Positions 1 through 11,534 of a stretch of DNA of 64,000 nucleotides are shown piece after piece. Origin of the DNA: Euborellia annulipes (Eukaryota > Arthropoda > Insecta > Dermaptera > Anisolabididae); the NCBI GenBank assembly GCA_023213315.1, contig JAKCPI010007825.1:62001-126000 (forward strand), written 5' to 3'. Position numbers and translations under genes: made by a program. Each line of letters opens with the position of its first letter. The stretch's first letter is position 1. The notes beneath the pieces were generated by a model. That model was given only the letters and a program-made list of their open reading frames with translations, was not told where the DNA came from and did not search any database.

Positions 1-565
1 ACCTAAGCCAAAATTTCCGCCCCCCCCCTAAAAATTCTGGTACCGTCACTGCATCCAAAAATAAGGGATAAATGCAAACCACCTGCGCAACTGCTTCTGA
101 TTTCAAAATGTTCTAAAGTATTAGCTGAGAGAATTTTATATTTATTTAGTCGCTTTCTTCTTCATTTCCAAAAATTAATTCTCAAATCGATGCACCTCAA
201 TGAACTATGAAATCGAAATTGATTAAGAAAGGTTGATTAAAAATTTGAAAGTTTTTTATTTCAATCATTAATAAAATCTCTATTTATGTTAATTAAGGGA
301 TTTCAAAGTTGTTGAAAATTTAATTACAATTTTTAAAAAATATTTCTAGTAATTTTAACTGACCGTGAATATTATAATTCGTATATAATCAAACCTGTTT
401 GTTATATCATTCATGATACATTTTATTGCCAAATTATTTATTTTTTATCCTCTCTTTGGTCCTCTAGTATAAGATAATTTTAAATAAACGATTTGTTTTG
501 TTCATATGATGAAAAAGAGAATGTTAAAATTATTTAATGTTCACCTGGGGCCCGATAAAAAATCA
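1..565. other. AT-rich sequence, no gene seen
   Basis: No coding or RNA feature is visible. The first ~45 bases (C-rich run followed by a GTACCGTCACTG end) resemble the right end of a hAT-like element cut by the window edge, but no partner end or duplication can be checked. Confidence 0.4.
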
Positions 566-746
566 AATTAAATTAAAAATCAGTAGTTTCTTTCTTGGTC
601 AATTCAAGATGGTAATTGAAAATATAAATAAAACGAAATTTCTTTAAAAATTATGGTTTTATAATTTAAGAAATTTCGTTTTATTTATATTCTCAATTAC
701 CATCTTGAATTGACCAAGAAAGAAACTACTGATTTTTAATTTAATT
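566..746. mobile_element. 181-bp foldback MITE
   Basis: Two near-perfect inverted arms of about 80 bp (566-645 and 669-746) surround a ~23-bp loop. The arms start AATTAAATTAAAAATC. There is no coding capacity. A target duplication is not clear because the flanks are A/T-only. The class is unknown; it fits a hairpin-type non-autonomous DNA element. Confidence 0.7.
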
Positions 747-1007
747 ATGTACTAGTCTACATTAAAAACTTTTGATATAAAATCAATGAAAAATTTATAA
801 AATTAGGCAATGTTTTTGAAAATTAAACATATAAAGCCACCAATTCTCATTCCAAACCAGAATTGAATAGTAAAAAGTAAAAAAAATCTCTCATTTGAGA
901 TAAATAATAGAATTTTCTCTCTCAACCTCTCTCTTTCTCTTTAGTGATTAGTGTTAAACTGAAACGTGCTTACTCTGAGGGGTAACTTTCATAGGAAGTG
1001 AATAGTA

Positions 1008-1454
1008 GTGAGGTGGGAAGTTAAACACCCCCGGGGGCGTGAAAATAAGCTTTTAATCAAAATCGGCCAAAGAGTACTAGTACTTTACTGATGTACTTTT
1101 TCAGTTTTTTTCGATTTTCTCAAAATTCGCTCTAACGATTTTGATTAAAATTCAAAAATCAATTATTTTTTAGATGCTCTTTCAAATGTATATTCTCGTT
1201 TTGCCCTCAAAATTGTTTAAAGCACACTTTACTCTTGTGCTTCATAGCAAAGATAGGAGAATTGGTTGCCATGGTAACAAAATATAAATATTTTCCCATG
1301 TTTATAAATTTGACATCTTAAATTCTAATATATTGGCGGAAACTAAATATATGTCGACACAAAAAATCTGGTGTGACAAGCACAGAACACAACTTTCGAT
1401 TACCGAAGGTAAGAGAAAGTTGTGTGCTGTGCGACAGTCACACCAGATTTTTTA
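1008..1454 (+). repeat. Family R1 dispersed repeat, 5'-truncated copy
   Basis: R1 is an unclassified interspersed repeat seen about 25 times in this window. A full unit has, in order: a terminal hairpin of ACTTTCTCTTAC against GAGAGAAAGTA around a TA-rich loop; a body with the landmarks TTCGATGTCGAGATTTTGATG, GAGGTCCCCTGAATCC and TACTAGTACTTTACTGATG; and a ~90-bp terminal hairpin with arms AATCTGGTGTGAC / GTCACACCAGATT. It has no open reading frame of its own. This copy lacks the left half and keeps the full right hairpin at 1365-1454. Strand is given as left-to-right hairpin order. Confidence 0.8.
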
Positions 1455-1972
1455 TTAATCTTTTTCTTTTGATCTCTTAAGTCCTTTATTATACAAATTC
1501 ATCCAAATCAACATGATATACCTATCCTTTACATAATAATAAAAATTGATATTTAATTGCATATTATTTTCTAAATGGATGTTGCTTATATTTACATTGC
1601 TTCATTTTTATTTCAATGCCAAGGTAAGTATATTCAGTCAAGGCGTGTCCTCTCCTGAAGACCTTTGAGAACATTGAAGTGTTAAGGACCCCCTGGTAAA
1701 CTTGATTACAAACAGAAATAATATCGATCAGTTTTTTTTTTATTTAATTTTTATATAATAATTTTACTTTGTCAAGGGCATTTATAAAAAAATTCAATTA
1801 TGATTAATAAATAAAAAAAATTAGGCTAGAATTTTTTTTTTTTTGTGATAGTTTCATAGTTTTGAAGTGGGACTGGTTTGACTGCATTTAACATACAATT
1901 GATTTCCTTCCTTAATATGACGATACTACTAAAAAAAAACTTGCGAAATAAATGTATTTTATATAGACCATG
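1455..1972. other. No feature recognised
   Basis: AT-rich unique-looking sequence between an R1 copy and a hAT-like element. Short open frames here have no conserved character. Confidence 0.4.
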
Positions 1973-1980
1973 GTCTTCCT

Positions 1981-3073
1981 CAGGGCCGCAGACAGGGGGG
2001 GGCAGGGGGGGGCTATATCCCCGGGGCCCGGGCCCTCCGAGGGGGCCCGGGCCCATTGCGCTCCCACCTTAAAATTCGAATGAAAATTAAGTTTCATGGT
2101 TAAAATTCCAATTAAAAAAAAATCATTTTCTTGAAATTTTTTTCCTCAAGAGGCCCGGGCCCTTTAAGCTCAAATCTTAAAATTCCAATTAAAAAAAAAT
2201 CATTTTCTTGAAATTTTTTTCCTCAAGAGGCCCGGGCCCTTTAAGCTCAAATCTTAAAATTTCAATTTAAAAAAATATCATTTTCTTGAAATTTTTTTCC
2301 TCAAGGGGCCCGGGCCCTTTAAGCTCAAATCTTAAAATTTCAATTGAAAAAAATCATTTTCTAGAAATTTTTTTCCTCAAGGGGCCCGGGCCCTTTAAGC
2401 TCAAATCTTAAAATTTCAATTCAAAAAAATCATTTTCTAGAAATTTTTTTCCTCAAGGGGCCCGGGCCCTTTAAGCTCAAATCTTAAAATTTCAATTCAA
2501 AAAAATCATTTTCTAGAAATTTTTTTCCTCAAGGGGCCCGGGCCCTTTAAGCTCAAATCTTAAAATTTCAATTCAAAAAAATCATTTTCTAGAAATTTTT
2601 TTCCTCAAGGGGCCCGGGCCCTTTAAGCTCAAATCTTAAAATTTCAATTTAAAAAAATATCATTTTCTTGAAATTTTCTTCTTCAGGGGGCCAGGGTCCT
2701 TTAACCTCAAATCAAGTTTGATCTTTTTCACGACTCTGGATAGCTAAAAACGCAGATTTCAGAGGCTAATTTTCAAAAAATTTTCCATCCCCCAGATTTC
2801 CCCCGAATTTCTCTGTCCGGATCTGGCCTCGATAAATTATTGTAACTCTTTGGTTAGGAAATTTTGAAAAAATTTTAAATAACTTTATTTAAATAAATAT
2901 TTTAAGCTAGGTTTAACTATTTCAAAAGTTGTCTCAAAACTGTGTAAAAAATTGTTGGCATGAAGGCCACAATAGCCTTTTATATACTAAAAAAAAACTT
3001 GGTTTTTTTTTTTTTGGGGGGGGCCCGTATTAGTAAGTAGCCCCGGGGCCCGTCAAGTCTGTCTGCGGCCCTG
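1981..3073. mobile_element. hAT-like non-autonomous element with internal minisatellite
   Basis: The termini are inverted (CAGGGCCGCAGACAG left, the same sequence inverted at the right end) and are flanked by an exact 8-bp duplication GTCTTCCT (1973-1980 and 3074-3081), the hAT signature. No transposase is present. The middle is mostly a ~76-bp tandem repeat. GC-rich palindromic blocks at both ends (GGCCCGGGCCC) contrast with AT-rich surroundings. Confidence 0.85.
2100..2705. repeat. ~76-bp tandem repeat, 7-8 units
   Basis: Each unit pairs the GC palindrome GGCCCGGGCCC with an AT-rich stretch (TTTAAGCTCAAATC then ATCATTTTCT). Units start near 2151, 2228, 2305, 2381, 2457, 2533, 2609 and 2686. 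The internal units are almost identical and the outer ones diverged, as expected for unequal exchange. The array lies wholly inside the hAT-like element. Confidence 0.9.
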
Positions 3074-3382
3074 GTCTTCCTATACATGTGTATGAATATG
3101 GCTCGAAAATTTTTAACACTGCAGTGATTCTTAAACTTTTTGTGGAACCCTAGTAAATTTCTCATGGCGCCCTAATTTTTTTTTTTTTTTAATTCGGATT
3201 GGTTAAAAAACAATTTATAATTTTGAATACCGTATACCCATATCCCACTCACTAATCAAAACAAGCATTCACTAATGTTAACAGTAAAAGCGTGAAAAAA
3301 AATAAACACGGTTATTATGTTTTGATTAATGAGTGTGTTGTTACATTTGGCACTTTTCGCGGCCCCCTTGTATCCGCCCTTG

Positions 3383-3843
3383 GTCACACCAGTTTTTGTG
3401 TCGATATATGTTTAGTTTCCGCCAATATATTAAAATTTAAGATGTAAAATTATAAACATGGGAAAATATTTATATTTTGTTAGCATGCCAACCATTTCTC
3501 CTCTCTGTCCTATGAAGTACACGAGTAAAGTGGGTTTCAAATCATTTTTAAGGCAAAATGAGAATATAGATTTTAAAGAAGATCTAAAAAAGTAATTTAT
3601 TTTTGAATTTTAATCAAAATCGTTAGAGGGACTTTTGAAAAAAACTGAAAAAGTGCATAATTAAAGTACCAGTATAATACTTTTTGGACACAGACAGTCA
3701 GATACACCATGTTGTGAAAATTCTTTTTTTAGATTCAGGGGACCTCAAAACTTGTATATCCATCAAAATATCAACATCAAATTTTTGACATGAATCCAAT
3801 ACTTTCTCTCTCAATATATTAACATATATAAGTAAGAGAAAGT
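3383..3843 (-). repeat. Family R1 copy
   Basis: It begins in the right-hand hairpin arm (GTCACACCAG) and runs through all body landmarks to the left hairpin at 3795-3843. The second arm of the right hairpin is missing. The 19 bases just before it (3363-3381) match the terminus of the CAAGGGCGGATACAAGG hAT-like family, so an older element end abuts it. Confidence 0.75.
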
Positions 3844-3916
3844 TAGAAGTTTGAATGTTAGGTAACAAACTATGACCTGGGCTCTTATTTAATCATATGA
3901 TTAGCTTAACTAGATG

Positions 3917-4355
3917 CAGTGTTGACAGCCGTAAAAAATTATTATTGTATCAGGGCCGTAAAATTATTGTATTTTCAATAAAATTATTGTACAATATAAA
4001 ATTATCCAGAAACTATGTTTCTCAGCCGTAGATTTTAAATTTGCCGTAGGGTTAGGATAGAAAACTATTAAAAATATACAATAATTGGACCCTGTTACGC
4101 ATTAGTGTGTCAAGCGCCACCTACCTAGTTTTGAAAAAATTAACATTTAAGTTTTTTTGTTTTCATTGGATTATATATAATTTTTTTTGTCAATTTTGCA
4201 AGTAACATTAAATATAAATTTTTTTTTAGGACATATCTCATAAAAAATACTATTAATTAAAGCATTTGAAACAATATTCCGTGCTTAACTCAATTTTTAA
4301 TTTTTTTGGCGCTTGACACATTAATGCATAACAGGGTCCAATTATGCCAACACTG
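3917..4355. mobile_element. hAT-like MITE hosting a second MITE
   Basis: Termini CAGTGTTGACAGC and GCCAACACTG are flanked by the exact 8-bp duplication ACTAGATG (3909-3916, 4356-4363). There is no transposase. A different inverted-repeat element sits inside at 4087-4339, so the host insertion is older. Confidence 0.85.
4087..4339. mobile_element. MITE with ~31-bp TIR, copy 1 of 2
   Basis: Terminal inverted repeats start GGACCCTGTTACGCATTAG and continue to TCAAGCGC. The AT-rich interior is about 190 bp. A second copy lies at 62364-62624 with the same TIR and interior in reverse order. Superfamily not assigned: the flanks (AATT) extend the palindrome and hide the duplication length. Confidence 0.8.
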
Positions 4356-4497
4356 ACTAGATGGGAAAATGCTCGCAAGTGTTAGTCAACTAGATTAACC
4401 GAGGGATAGCTAGTAAATTATACCTGAAGTAAACTGCCCTAAGTAATCTAATTCATTCTAATAATAAACATTTTTTGATTTTGAAACTATTAAAATA

Positions 4498-4682
4498 GGT
4501 TTGTTAGAGAGTACGTTGATTGCTTACCGCTTTGTCAAACTTCCAGCGTGTGGCCACCTGTACCATCTCGGATGCTGCGAGGCAGCAGATACAAAATACA
4601 ATGCAGCGCCACTTCTTTTGTGTTGTTTGTGTCGTTGCACGTTACTATATCTAGTAACAAACAAGCAAGTATTAATTGAAAG
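4498..4682 (+). CDS. Possible exon with RING-like Cys/His cluster
   Basis: An open stretch of about 60 codons has higher GC than its surroundings. It is preceded by a plausible acceptor (AAAATAG, 4491-4497) and ends at a plausible donor (GAAAG|GTACGA). The translation contains CGHLYHLGCC, then about 22 residues later CCLCRC. That spacing resembles the second half of a RING-type zinc-binding domain (C-x-H-x2-H-x2-C ... C-x2-C). The first Cys pair would have to lie in an upstream exon, which I do not see. It may be a real exon, an exon relic, or chance. No specific gene is recognised. Confidence 0.3.
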
Positions 4683-4699
4683 GTACGAATGAATTTGAC

Positions 4700-5284
4700 A
4701 GGACAGGTCACATAAACTCAACGCACCTTGTCCTCTTTTTAGACCGTCTACTTGATAGAGAATGGACAGAAAAAACACATGCAAATCGCTACCAACACTT
4801 TTGACATATTTTCTCCCAGAAACATTCTAACAATAATAATTAGAAAATAATGATAAAGAGAAATTTTAATTATTTTGCTTTCATTTTTTTTTTTTTTTTA
4901 ATAAAATTATCTTTTCGTTGTTTTTATATTTCATTAAGGACAGTTTTTTAAGTTAAAAAATTTTCTTTTCATCAACATTTAATAATTGTTAACTCTTTAG
5001 GGCCCCTTACACGGTTCAATAATACTGGCATTACTTTATCAGAATCAGGGGCGCCGGAACGAATTTGAATCAGGGGTGGGTCAAATTTTTTTTTTAGAAA
5101 ATTAAAATAATTTAATCATCTAGAATGTTGAAAAAAAAATTTAAATTAACTCCTCCCCCCCACCTTTAATGAATAAATTTTATAGAATAATTAATTATTA
5201 TTATAATTTCTAACAGCATTTCAAATTTTAATACTAAATGTATATTTCTCCGTATGTATATTTTTATTTAAAAAAAAAAAAAAA
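4700..5284. other. No gene seen; one unpaired transposon end
   Basis: AT-rich sequence. A CAGGGGCGCCGGAACG sequence at 5046 looks like a hAT-like left terminus without a visible right end. Confidence 0.35.
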
Positions 5285-5441
5285 ACATTCACACTTTTTT
5301 ATCATTCACACTCACATTCACAGTCTTTTCGGCAACTTAGGCCATATAAGACTTTGACGATAACCGTTATTTATGAATTTATCTATATTACGGTCCAGAC
5401 ATTCTTATTTAAGCCATTTGGTATCCAAATGGCTTAAATAA
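5285..5441 (-). mobile_element. SINE-A copy, 5'-truncated
   Basis: Holds the 3' half of SINE-A in reverse: the tail with CATTCACACTC repeats, the GTCTTTTCGGCAACTTAGGC block and the central hairpin (AAGCCATTTGG / CCAAATGGCTT). The tRNA-like head is absent. Confidence 0.8.
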
Positions 5442-5963
5442 ATATTTTTATTTATTTTTTGCACTAATCCTGTTTTCCTCTTTGTGCTTGTAGTTTCGAA
5501 TTTATATTTTTGCTTACCTATATATTAAAACAAATAAAAATTTCGGCTTTCCATAGGAGCCTAAGAGTCATTGATTTTGTCTAAAGATATTTATATAAAA
5601 ATGTATTTCAATAGCAAAACTAATTTGTCATTTAAACGGTATGTATATAATCTGATAAGGAGTGAATCATTTTATATATAAACATTAATTTATTATATAC
5701 ACTAACTGACAACTCTGTAATTGATTCAATGCTTAGTCATTTGAGTTTATAAAATACTGTATGTACATACAGTATTTGCCTTGTACAATATACGACGTAA
5801 GTATAACTACAGTAAAATGTATATTCTCATTTTGCCATTGAAATCTTTTGAAGACCACTTTTCTCTTGTACCCAGTACTTCATATTAAAGATAGAAGAAA
5901 TGATTGGCATGGTAACAAAATATAAATATTTTCCCATATTTATATATTTTACATCTTGGATTC

Positions 5964-6522
5964 GTGCCTACCTTCCCACACAGCACAAAATATTGCAGCA
6001 ATGTTGCAGAAATATTGCGAATCTTACTCAATATTGACAATATTGCAGCAACATTTATGCAATATTGCAGCTCAAACAGCAATATTGCCGCAATATCTCT
6101 ACAATGTTGCTAAAAGGCGGACATAGGAATATTGCAACAATATTGCTGCAATATTCCTAGCTTGGAATATTGCCGCTGTAATATTGCCAAGATTTGCAAT
6201 ATTGCATCAATGTTGCTGCAATATTGTCAATTTTGTGTAAGATTCGCAATATTTCTGCAACATTGCTGCAATATTTTGTGCCGTGTGGGCTCCTATACCA
6301 AACCTCGCGGGTTCGGACCCCAGGCAGTCCGATGATTTTATTTAAGCCATTTGGATACCAGATTGCTTAAATAGAAATGCCTGAACCCCCCAATATATAT
6401 TTTCAATACAACGGTTTTCGTCAAAAGTCTTATATGACCTGAGTTGCCGAGAAGACTGTGTGAATGTGTATGAGTGTGAATGAGAAAAAAGTGTGAATGT
6501 TTTTTTAAATAAAAAAAAAAAA
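5964..6522 (+). mobile_element. SINE-A copy split by a MITE
   Basis: A tRNA-derived SINE. The B box survives as GGGTTCGGACCCC near 6310, followed by the central hairpin, the AAAGTCTTATATGACC block, GTGTGAATG repeats and an A-rich tail. The tRNA-like head is reduced to 11 bases (5964-5974) before the MITE. It is flanked by 13-bp duplications inside an R1 copy. Confidence 0.85.
5975..6289. mobile_element. 315-bp MITE with ~52-bp TIRs rich in GCAATATTGC
   Basis: The ends CCCACACAGCACAAAATATTG and its inverse pair over about 52 bases with one or two mismatches. The interior repeats the palindrome-like word GCAATATTGC and close variants a dozen times. Inserted in the tRNA-like head of a SINE. The duplication, if any, is about 3 bp (CTT/CTC). 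Superfamily unknown. Confidence 0.8.
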
Positions 6523-6729
6523 ACATTTTGGATTCAAATATACCAAACTGTTGGAAACTAAATATATCTCGATACAAAAAATTTGGTGGGACAAGCACAG
6601 AACACAACTTTCGATTACCGAAGATCAGAGAAAGTTGTGTGTTGTGCGACCAGTCACACCAGATTTTTTTTAATAAGGCTGAAACGTCTGATATTTGAGA
6701 ATTTTTCAATATCATTGTACTCATACAAG

Positions 6730-6994
6730 CAAGGGCGGATACAAGGGGGGAGGGGGTAAAAGGGTAATTAACCCCCCCCCCCCCCCGAGAAAAAAATATA
6801 CTTTTTTTCGCAAAAAAATTTATTTTTAATGTAAAATTTTAAATATTAATACTTAAAAATTTGATTTGTATTTATATTCTGGCAAACAAGTACAGAATGC
6901 GCCTTTAAGTTAGCGAAATTAAGAAAAAATTGTGTGCTCTGCGACCAGTCACACCAGATTACTCCCCCGAGAAACACCTCTGGGTCCGCCCTTG
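6730..6994. mobile_element. hAT-B MITE containing an R1 hairpin fragment
   Basis: Termini CAAGGGCGGATACAAGG and CTGGGTCCGCCCTTG. Flanking octamers CATACAAG / TGTTCAAG agree only partly. Near the right end it includes GCGACCAGTCACACCAGATTA, which is the right arm of the R1 hairpin. The same arrangement recurs at 41038-41294 and 36543-36691. Confidence 0.75.
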
Positions 6995-7153
6995 TGTTCA
7001 AGAAACCTTTCAACTAAACACATGCTGTTGTATGATATTAATTAAGATCATTGTTAAGTCTTGCAACGAATACATTGTTAATGTTTGTTGAGATTGTTTA
7101 ATAATGTCAACCGACTATCTTGTCACTAGCATCTGTAATATTTGACACTTATA

Positions 7154-7196
7154 CTGTCCCGAGGAAGAGCGCGACGGGCGCTCGAAACGTCGACAG
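7154..7196 (+). ncRNA. Hammerhead-ribozyme-like motif (PLE-type)
   Basis: In order: stem I CTGTC, core CCGAGGA, one unpaired A, stem II GAGCGC / GCGCTC with a 5-base loop, GAAAC, GTC, and stem I' GACAG. Both stems pair perfectly. The core has C where the canonical CUGANGA has U. The surrounding 7085-7275 is probably the rest of a short element; the tail TTGGCTG after it is shared with other such loci. Confidence 0.5.
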
Positions 7197-7279
7197 AATT
7201 TTGTTTTTTATTTTCCTTGGCTGACTCCTTTCCACGCAACTATAAATAAACAAGACTTGTATTTCACCTCTTATTTAAG

Positions 7280-8734
7280 CCTTATACCGAACTTTGGGTC
7301 TTCGCTAGTTAACTACGTTCTGGACTTGTGAAAAGACTCGAAGTATAGTCAACTAGCTTAACCGAGAGAAGGGTAAATTAGAAGTGAAGCAACCGGCCCT
7401 AAATAGACTAAGTATTTGAATTTTATTTTCAGTTTTAGGGCCTTTTCCAGAAGTCCTATGAAAAATATTTGAGAACGAGTAAACATTTGAGTCAAGTTCC
7501 TTTTAATTTAATTATCTAAATGACTACTTGCCACTTTGATATGTGGGAAAATGTTAAACAAAGTCATTTAGTGTTATTAAAAAAACTTTTCAAAATGACA
7601 TTTTTTTAGAAATTAAAAAAAAAAAAAAAACTCATTAAGTCATGAGTAAGCTAAATGGAAAATTTGTTAATGAGAGCTCTAATAGAATTTTTGAGACTCA
7701 CATTTAGGCACTTAAAACAGGCACACATACAGATAGGCAAAGGAAGAAAGTCATTTATTGTTAGTTTTTTTTTCGTACTAGCTAATTGAGAATTATATTC
7801 ATACCTTGCAAAAGTAAGATAATTACTTATCAATGTAATAAATTTTTTCTATTTTTCAATTATATGTTACAATTAATTATTTATATTTGTTTAATTTTTT
7901 CTAGGAAGGGATCGTAAATTATTCAGAAAGTTTAAAATATTGTAGGCTTATGTTAAAAGGACTGCCACGTTTTAAATCATGCAATAATATAGACGAGTTT
8001 ATAATTAAATTATGGAAAGGAACTCGTTTGGTTGCCTAATTACCAGGGGAGTTTTAGATTTTCTTTACCGTAAATAGCTAATATTTATAGGTAAACTTAT
8101 ATTAGCTTGGAATTTATTATTTGATACTGTGGCCCTCTTCTTCTTCTCTCCTCGCCTTGTCCCGCGATGCGGGGTCGGCGAACCTCACTCTTTCCCTCCA
8201 ACCCTATCATACGTTTTTACGACCGGAAGAAATAGGATAGGCCGGTCTGAAGCCTGTTGAAAAAGGTAGGATGAGACAGACATTTAAATAACTGAAGGGC
8301 TGCCAATCCTATACTTGATTAAAGAAAAAAATTCAGCTTGCCATTTTCTTAGTTCAGAGAGGTAGGCCTATTTACAATTTGAATTTAATTATTTAGGATA
8401 GCCTAATAACAAATAAATGCTTTATGGAACTTTCTCAAAATGACATTTAAAAACTAATTGTATTAAATAATTAAAGCCTATTAATTTAGTCAAGTTCAAA
8501 GAAAATATTTTCTTCATAGTTGGAATATTTTCTTTTGCTTCAGGCTATAATTATTTTGCTATCACTTTAAATTTCAAAATTTCATTCGCTTAAAATAAAC
8601 AACTTTATTGTGTATGTTTTATAAATTTCCCCTTCATACTCTTTTGTCTGAATATTCTACCAAAATCGATCTTAACAATAATAATCACTAAAATGATGAA
8701 GATGATCGTCTGTACCCTACCCAAAAAAAAAAAC
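7280..8734. other. No gene recognised
   Basis: AT-rich. A GC-rich patch at 8130-8240 includes a small hairpin (CCCGCGATGCGGGG) but no identifiable gene. Confidence 0.35.
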
Positions 8735-9050
8735 ATTGAAAGAAAATCGAAAAAAAATTTAAAAAATCACATCAGTAAAGTACTAGTATTTTTGGCCGAT
8801 TTTGTTCAATAGATTATTTTAACTCTCCGAAACTTAACTTAAATATACAATTTCAACCTCCTAGCTCTTTTCGCTCTTGAGATATTTAGTACACAGACAC
8901 ACAGACAGACTATTTTTCGGGACCAAGTTTTTTGGATTCAGGGAACCAGAAAACAGTTCCGCCAAAAACTCGACATCTAATTTTTGACATGAAACCAATA
9001 CTATCTATATAGACCTATAATTTATTACATATATAGGCAAGAGAAAAAGA
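8735..9050 (-). repeat. Family R1 copy, right part missing
   Basis: Runs from the TACTAGTA landmark region to the left hairpin (GGCAAGAGAAA). Diverged relative to other copies. Confidence 0.7.
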
Positions 9051-9997
9051 TTCACAAATACGTTGAATCGAAATGCAGGTCTGGCCCGTAAAATGTGGGA
9101 TAATGATTACTCAAGTATAGATGCAATCCTCACTCAACTAGCTGTTCCTAAGTAAAATAAATTTTTTAAATAATTCCCTTAAATTAAGAAAAAAATTAAA
9201 ATTTGAGCAATTTAAAGGGAAATATCAAAAAACATTATTTTACTAGTAACAAATTAGGACTAGTCGAGTGGGGTATTGCATTTTCTAATGCATTTAAGTC
9301 CTCGGACCATGACAGAAAGACTACAAATATTAGGTAGTATAACGAATAATTGCTCTTGCCCAGATCAAAGCAAAACTAAACCTTGCTCAGTCTCCTAAAT
9401 AGCCTATATAAATAGAGATTTATAGAATTACTCATTGCTAATACCTGGAGACATAGATGACGAGGTTAAAATTCTTTAAAAGTCCAGTCTTTGTTAATTA
9501 TTTAAAATTATATTGTATGCATATCTGATCGTATTTTTCTTCATCATCGTCCTCGAAAAGTTAACAAAGAGAATAAAGTATTTTATTAACTATTGATTCG
9601 ATTTTCATCTTCCTCGAACATATTAATATTTAAGATTGGCAAAACTCCGAAAACAATAAAACACTGGCCTTAGTCAACTACGTTCAAGTAATATATAATT
9701 ATTTCTTTGTAATAATATTTTAATGTAAATTGACCCGTAAAAGTTTTCATCAAGAGAGAGATCAAATTCTGATTCAAAAATATTAAGTTGTTCAAAAATC
9801 TAGGTTGAGGAATAAAACTTGCTTCACTTTTTTTTGGAATAAAGTAATACTGAATTAAATTTATAAAGATAAGATTTTTGTGGTTTTTATTTATAATGTA
9901 CGTAAAGAAGATGAGAGAATGAGATTTCTAAAAAATGTTCGTTTTTTTTTAAATTTGTTTAAGGCCTTTTAATTTATCATTAATCTGTGTAAATGAA
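9051..9997. other. No feature recognised
   Basis: AT-rich sequence with no coding signal or repeat that I can identify. Confidence 0.4.
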
Positions 9998-10078
9998 TTT
10001 CTCGCCTGGAACTGGATGTGAGCCCTCGACCTTTGGAACCAGAAGCTAATACACTACCTCTGTGCCATAGGTCAAGGG
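9998..10078 (-). mobile_element. SINE-B head (tRNA-derived)
   Basis: On the minus strand the head reads CCCTTGACCTATGGCACAGAGG. It contains TGGCACAGAGG, an exact match to the RNA polymerase III A-box pattern TRGYNNARNNG, followed by a weaker B-box-like stretch. Other SINE-B copies: 36001-36060, 38440-38636, 54355-54655, 59366-59541. Confidence 0.6.
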
Positions 10079-10481
10079 AACGATGTATTTTAAACTAATA
10101 AACCACAATAAAATTTAAAACAATTCTTATTTAAAACAATAAGAATGGAAACACAGAAATTTTAAAACATTTAAAATTTAAAAATTTAATTATTTTAGCG
10201 TATTATTTATTAAAATTTAGAATGTTATAATTTGGAAACTAGGCCTATTACTATATTAAAGGGAATCGGAAGGTGGGAAATACATTGTTTTTTAATTAAG
10301 ACAATTTCAAAAGTTTATGACTTTGGCGAAATTATTAACAAAATTATTCTAAGGACTATGGGGGGGACGCGAGATATTGAGAAAAAAAAAATTTCCCTAT
10401 AAGCAGCTATTTAAAATTAATTATTTGAAATAAACAGGGGAGGAACTAAATGGTCTTTTATGTCAAAAATCAAAATAATAA

Positions 10482-10903
10482 AAAATCTAGTGTGACTGGT
10501 CGCACAGTACACACCGAAGGTAAGAGAAATTTGTGTTCTATGCTTCAAAAGAATTCAAGAGCAAAATGAGAAAATACATTTTAGAGTTTCTAAAAAAAAT
10601 AATTTATTTTTGAATTTTAATCAAAATCGTAAGAGTGAATTTTGAAAAAATCGAAAAAAAAAAAAACTGAAAAAGTACATCAGTAAAGTACTAGTACTTT
10701 ATGGCCGATTTTGTTCAAACGCTTCGTGTCACGTCCCAGGGGGCTACCTAACTTAAATATAAAATTTCAACCTCCTGGCTCTTTGTTATTGAGATATTTC
10801 GTTCACAGACAGACCATGTTGCGAAAACCACTTTTTTGAACTCAGGGGACCCCAAAACGTAGGCCTATATATCCATCGAATTTTTGTCATGAAACCAATA
10901 CTT

Positions 10904-10968
<65 letters not shown>

Positions 10969-11183
10969 ATAGAGGAGGAGGCTCGTGGCTAATCGGATAA
11001 GCTGCGGATTACGAATCTAGAGTTGCTATACAACTCGGGTTCAAATCCCACCTGCCGTGAAAATTTTCAAACATTGCCAATGTCTCCTCCGTCTCTCTGT
11101 AATTGGAGTTTGGCTCTGTTGAGAGATGTAGAAAAAAAATATATATATATATAACTTATATATATATAGGTAAGAGAAAGTAA
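10482..11183 (-). repeat. Family R1 copy, interrupted by a tRNA-headed SINE
   Basis: The right hairpin (10485-10560) is partly eroded; the body is complete to 10890. The loop of the left hairpin has expanded into (TC)n and (TA)n microsatellites (10900-10970), and another SINE is inserted there. The outer hairpin arm GGTAAGAGAAAG ends the copy. Confidence 0.8.
10973..11137 (+). mobile_element. tRNA-headed SINE, third type
   Basis: A tRNA-like head has TGGCTAATCGG (A-box-like), a TTACGAA loop, a long variable-arm-like hairpin (AGTTGCTATACAACT) and the B box GGTTCAAATCC. It is followed by a short body and an A-rich end. Degenerate stems argue against a working tRNA. The flanks are TA microsatellite, so the duplication is not readable. 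Confidence 0.6.
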
Positions 11184-11534
11184 AAAGATGTAATGGACAC
11201 CACTGGTATTAGAAAAGCTTTTTGTTGAAATTTTCAAATGTCACTGCGAGTGTGATGAAGAATAGCGGTCACATTTATTGTATAATCTCATCCTAAGTCA
11301 TGGGAATATGGAAAGAAATTTATATTCACATTATATTCGGATGTCATTTGTGATAATGATATTGATGACGTATATATATCGACTATTTTTGTAAGATTAG
11401 TTAGTTTTTTTTTGCATTTCGGAATCATATAGACTTGATGAATTTATAATAATTAACTAAAATTAATTATAATAATTAACTAAAATTAATTATAATAATT
11501 AACTAAAATTAATTATAATAATTAACTAAAATTA

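Larger units (their letters stand above)
5810..6668 (+). repeat. Family R1 copy split by a SINE
   Basis: The R1 body is present at 5810-5963 and resumes at 6523 with the right hairpin (6575-6668). The interruption is SINE-A, whose insertion duplicated 13 bases (ACATCTTGGATTC, with one change in the second copy). Confidence 0.85.

Noticed and set aside
1826..2097. Overlapping Pro/Gly-rich open frames on both strands
   Set aside because: They cover the GC-palindrome end of a hAT-like element; composition alone explains them.
2100..2705. CRISPR-like regular repeats
   Set aside because: Units are contiguous tandem copies without unique spacers, in a eukaryotic transposon.
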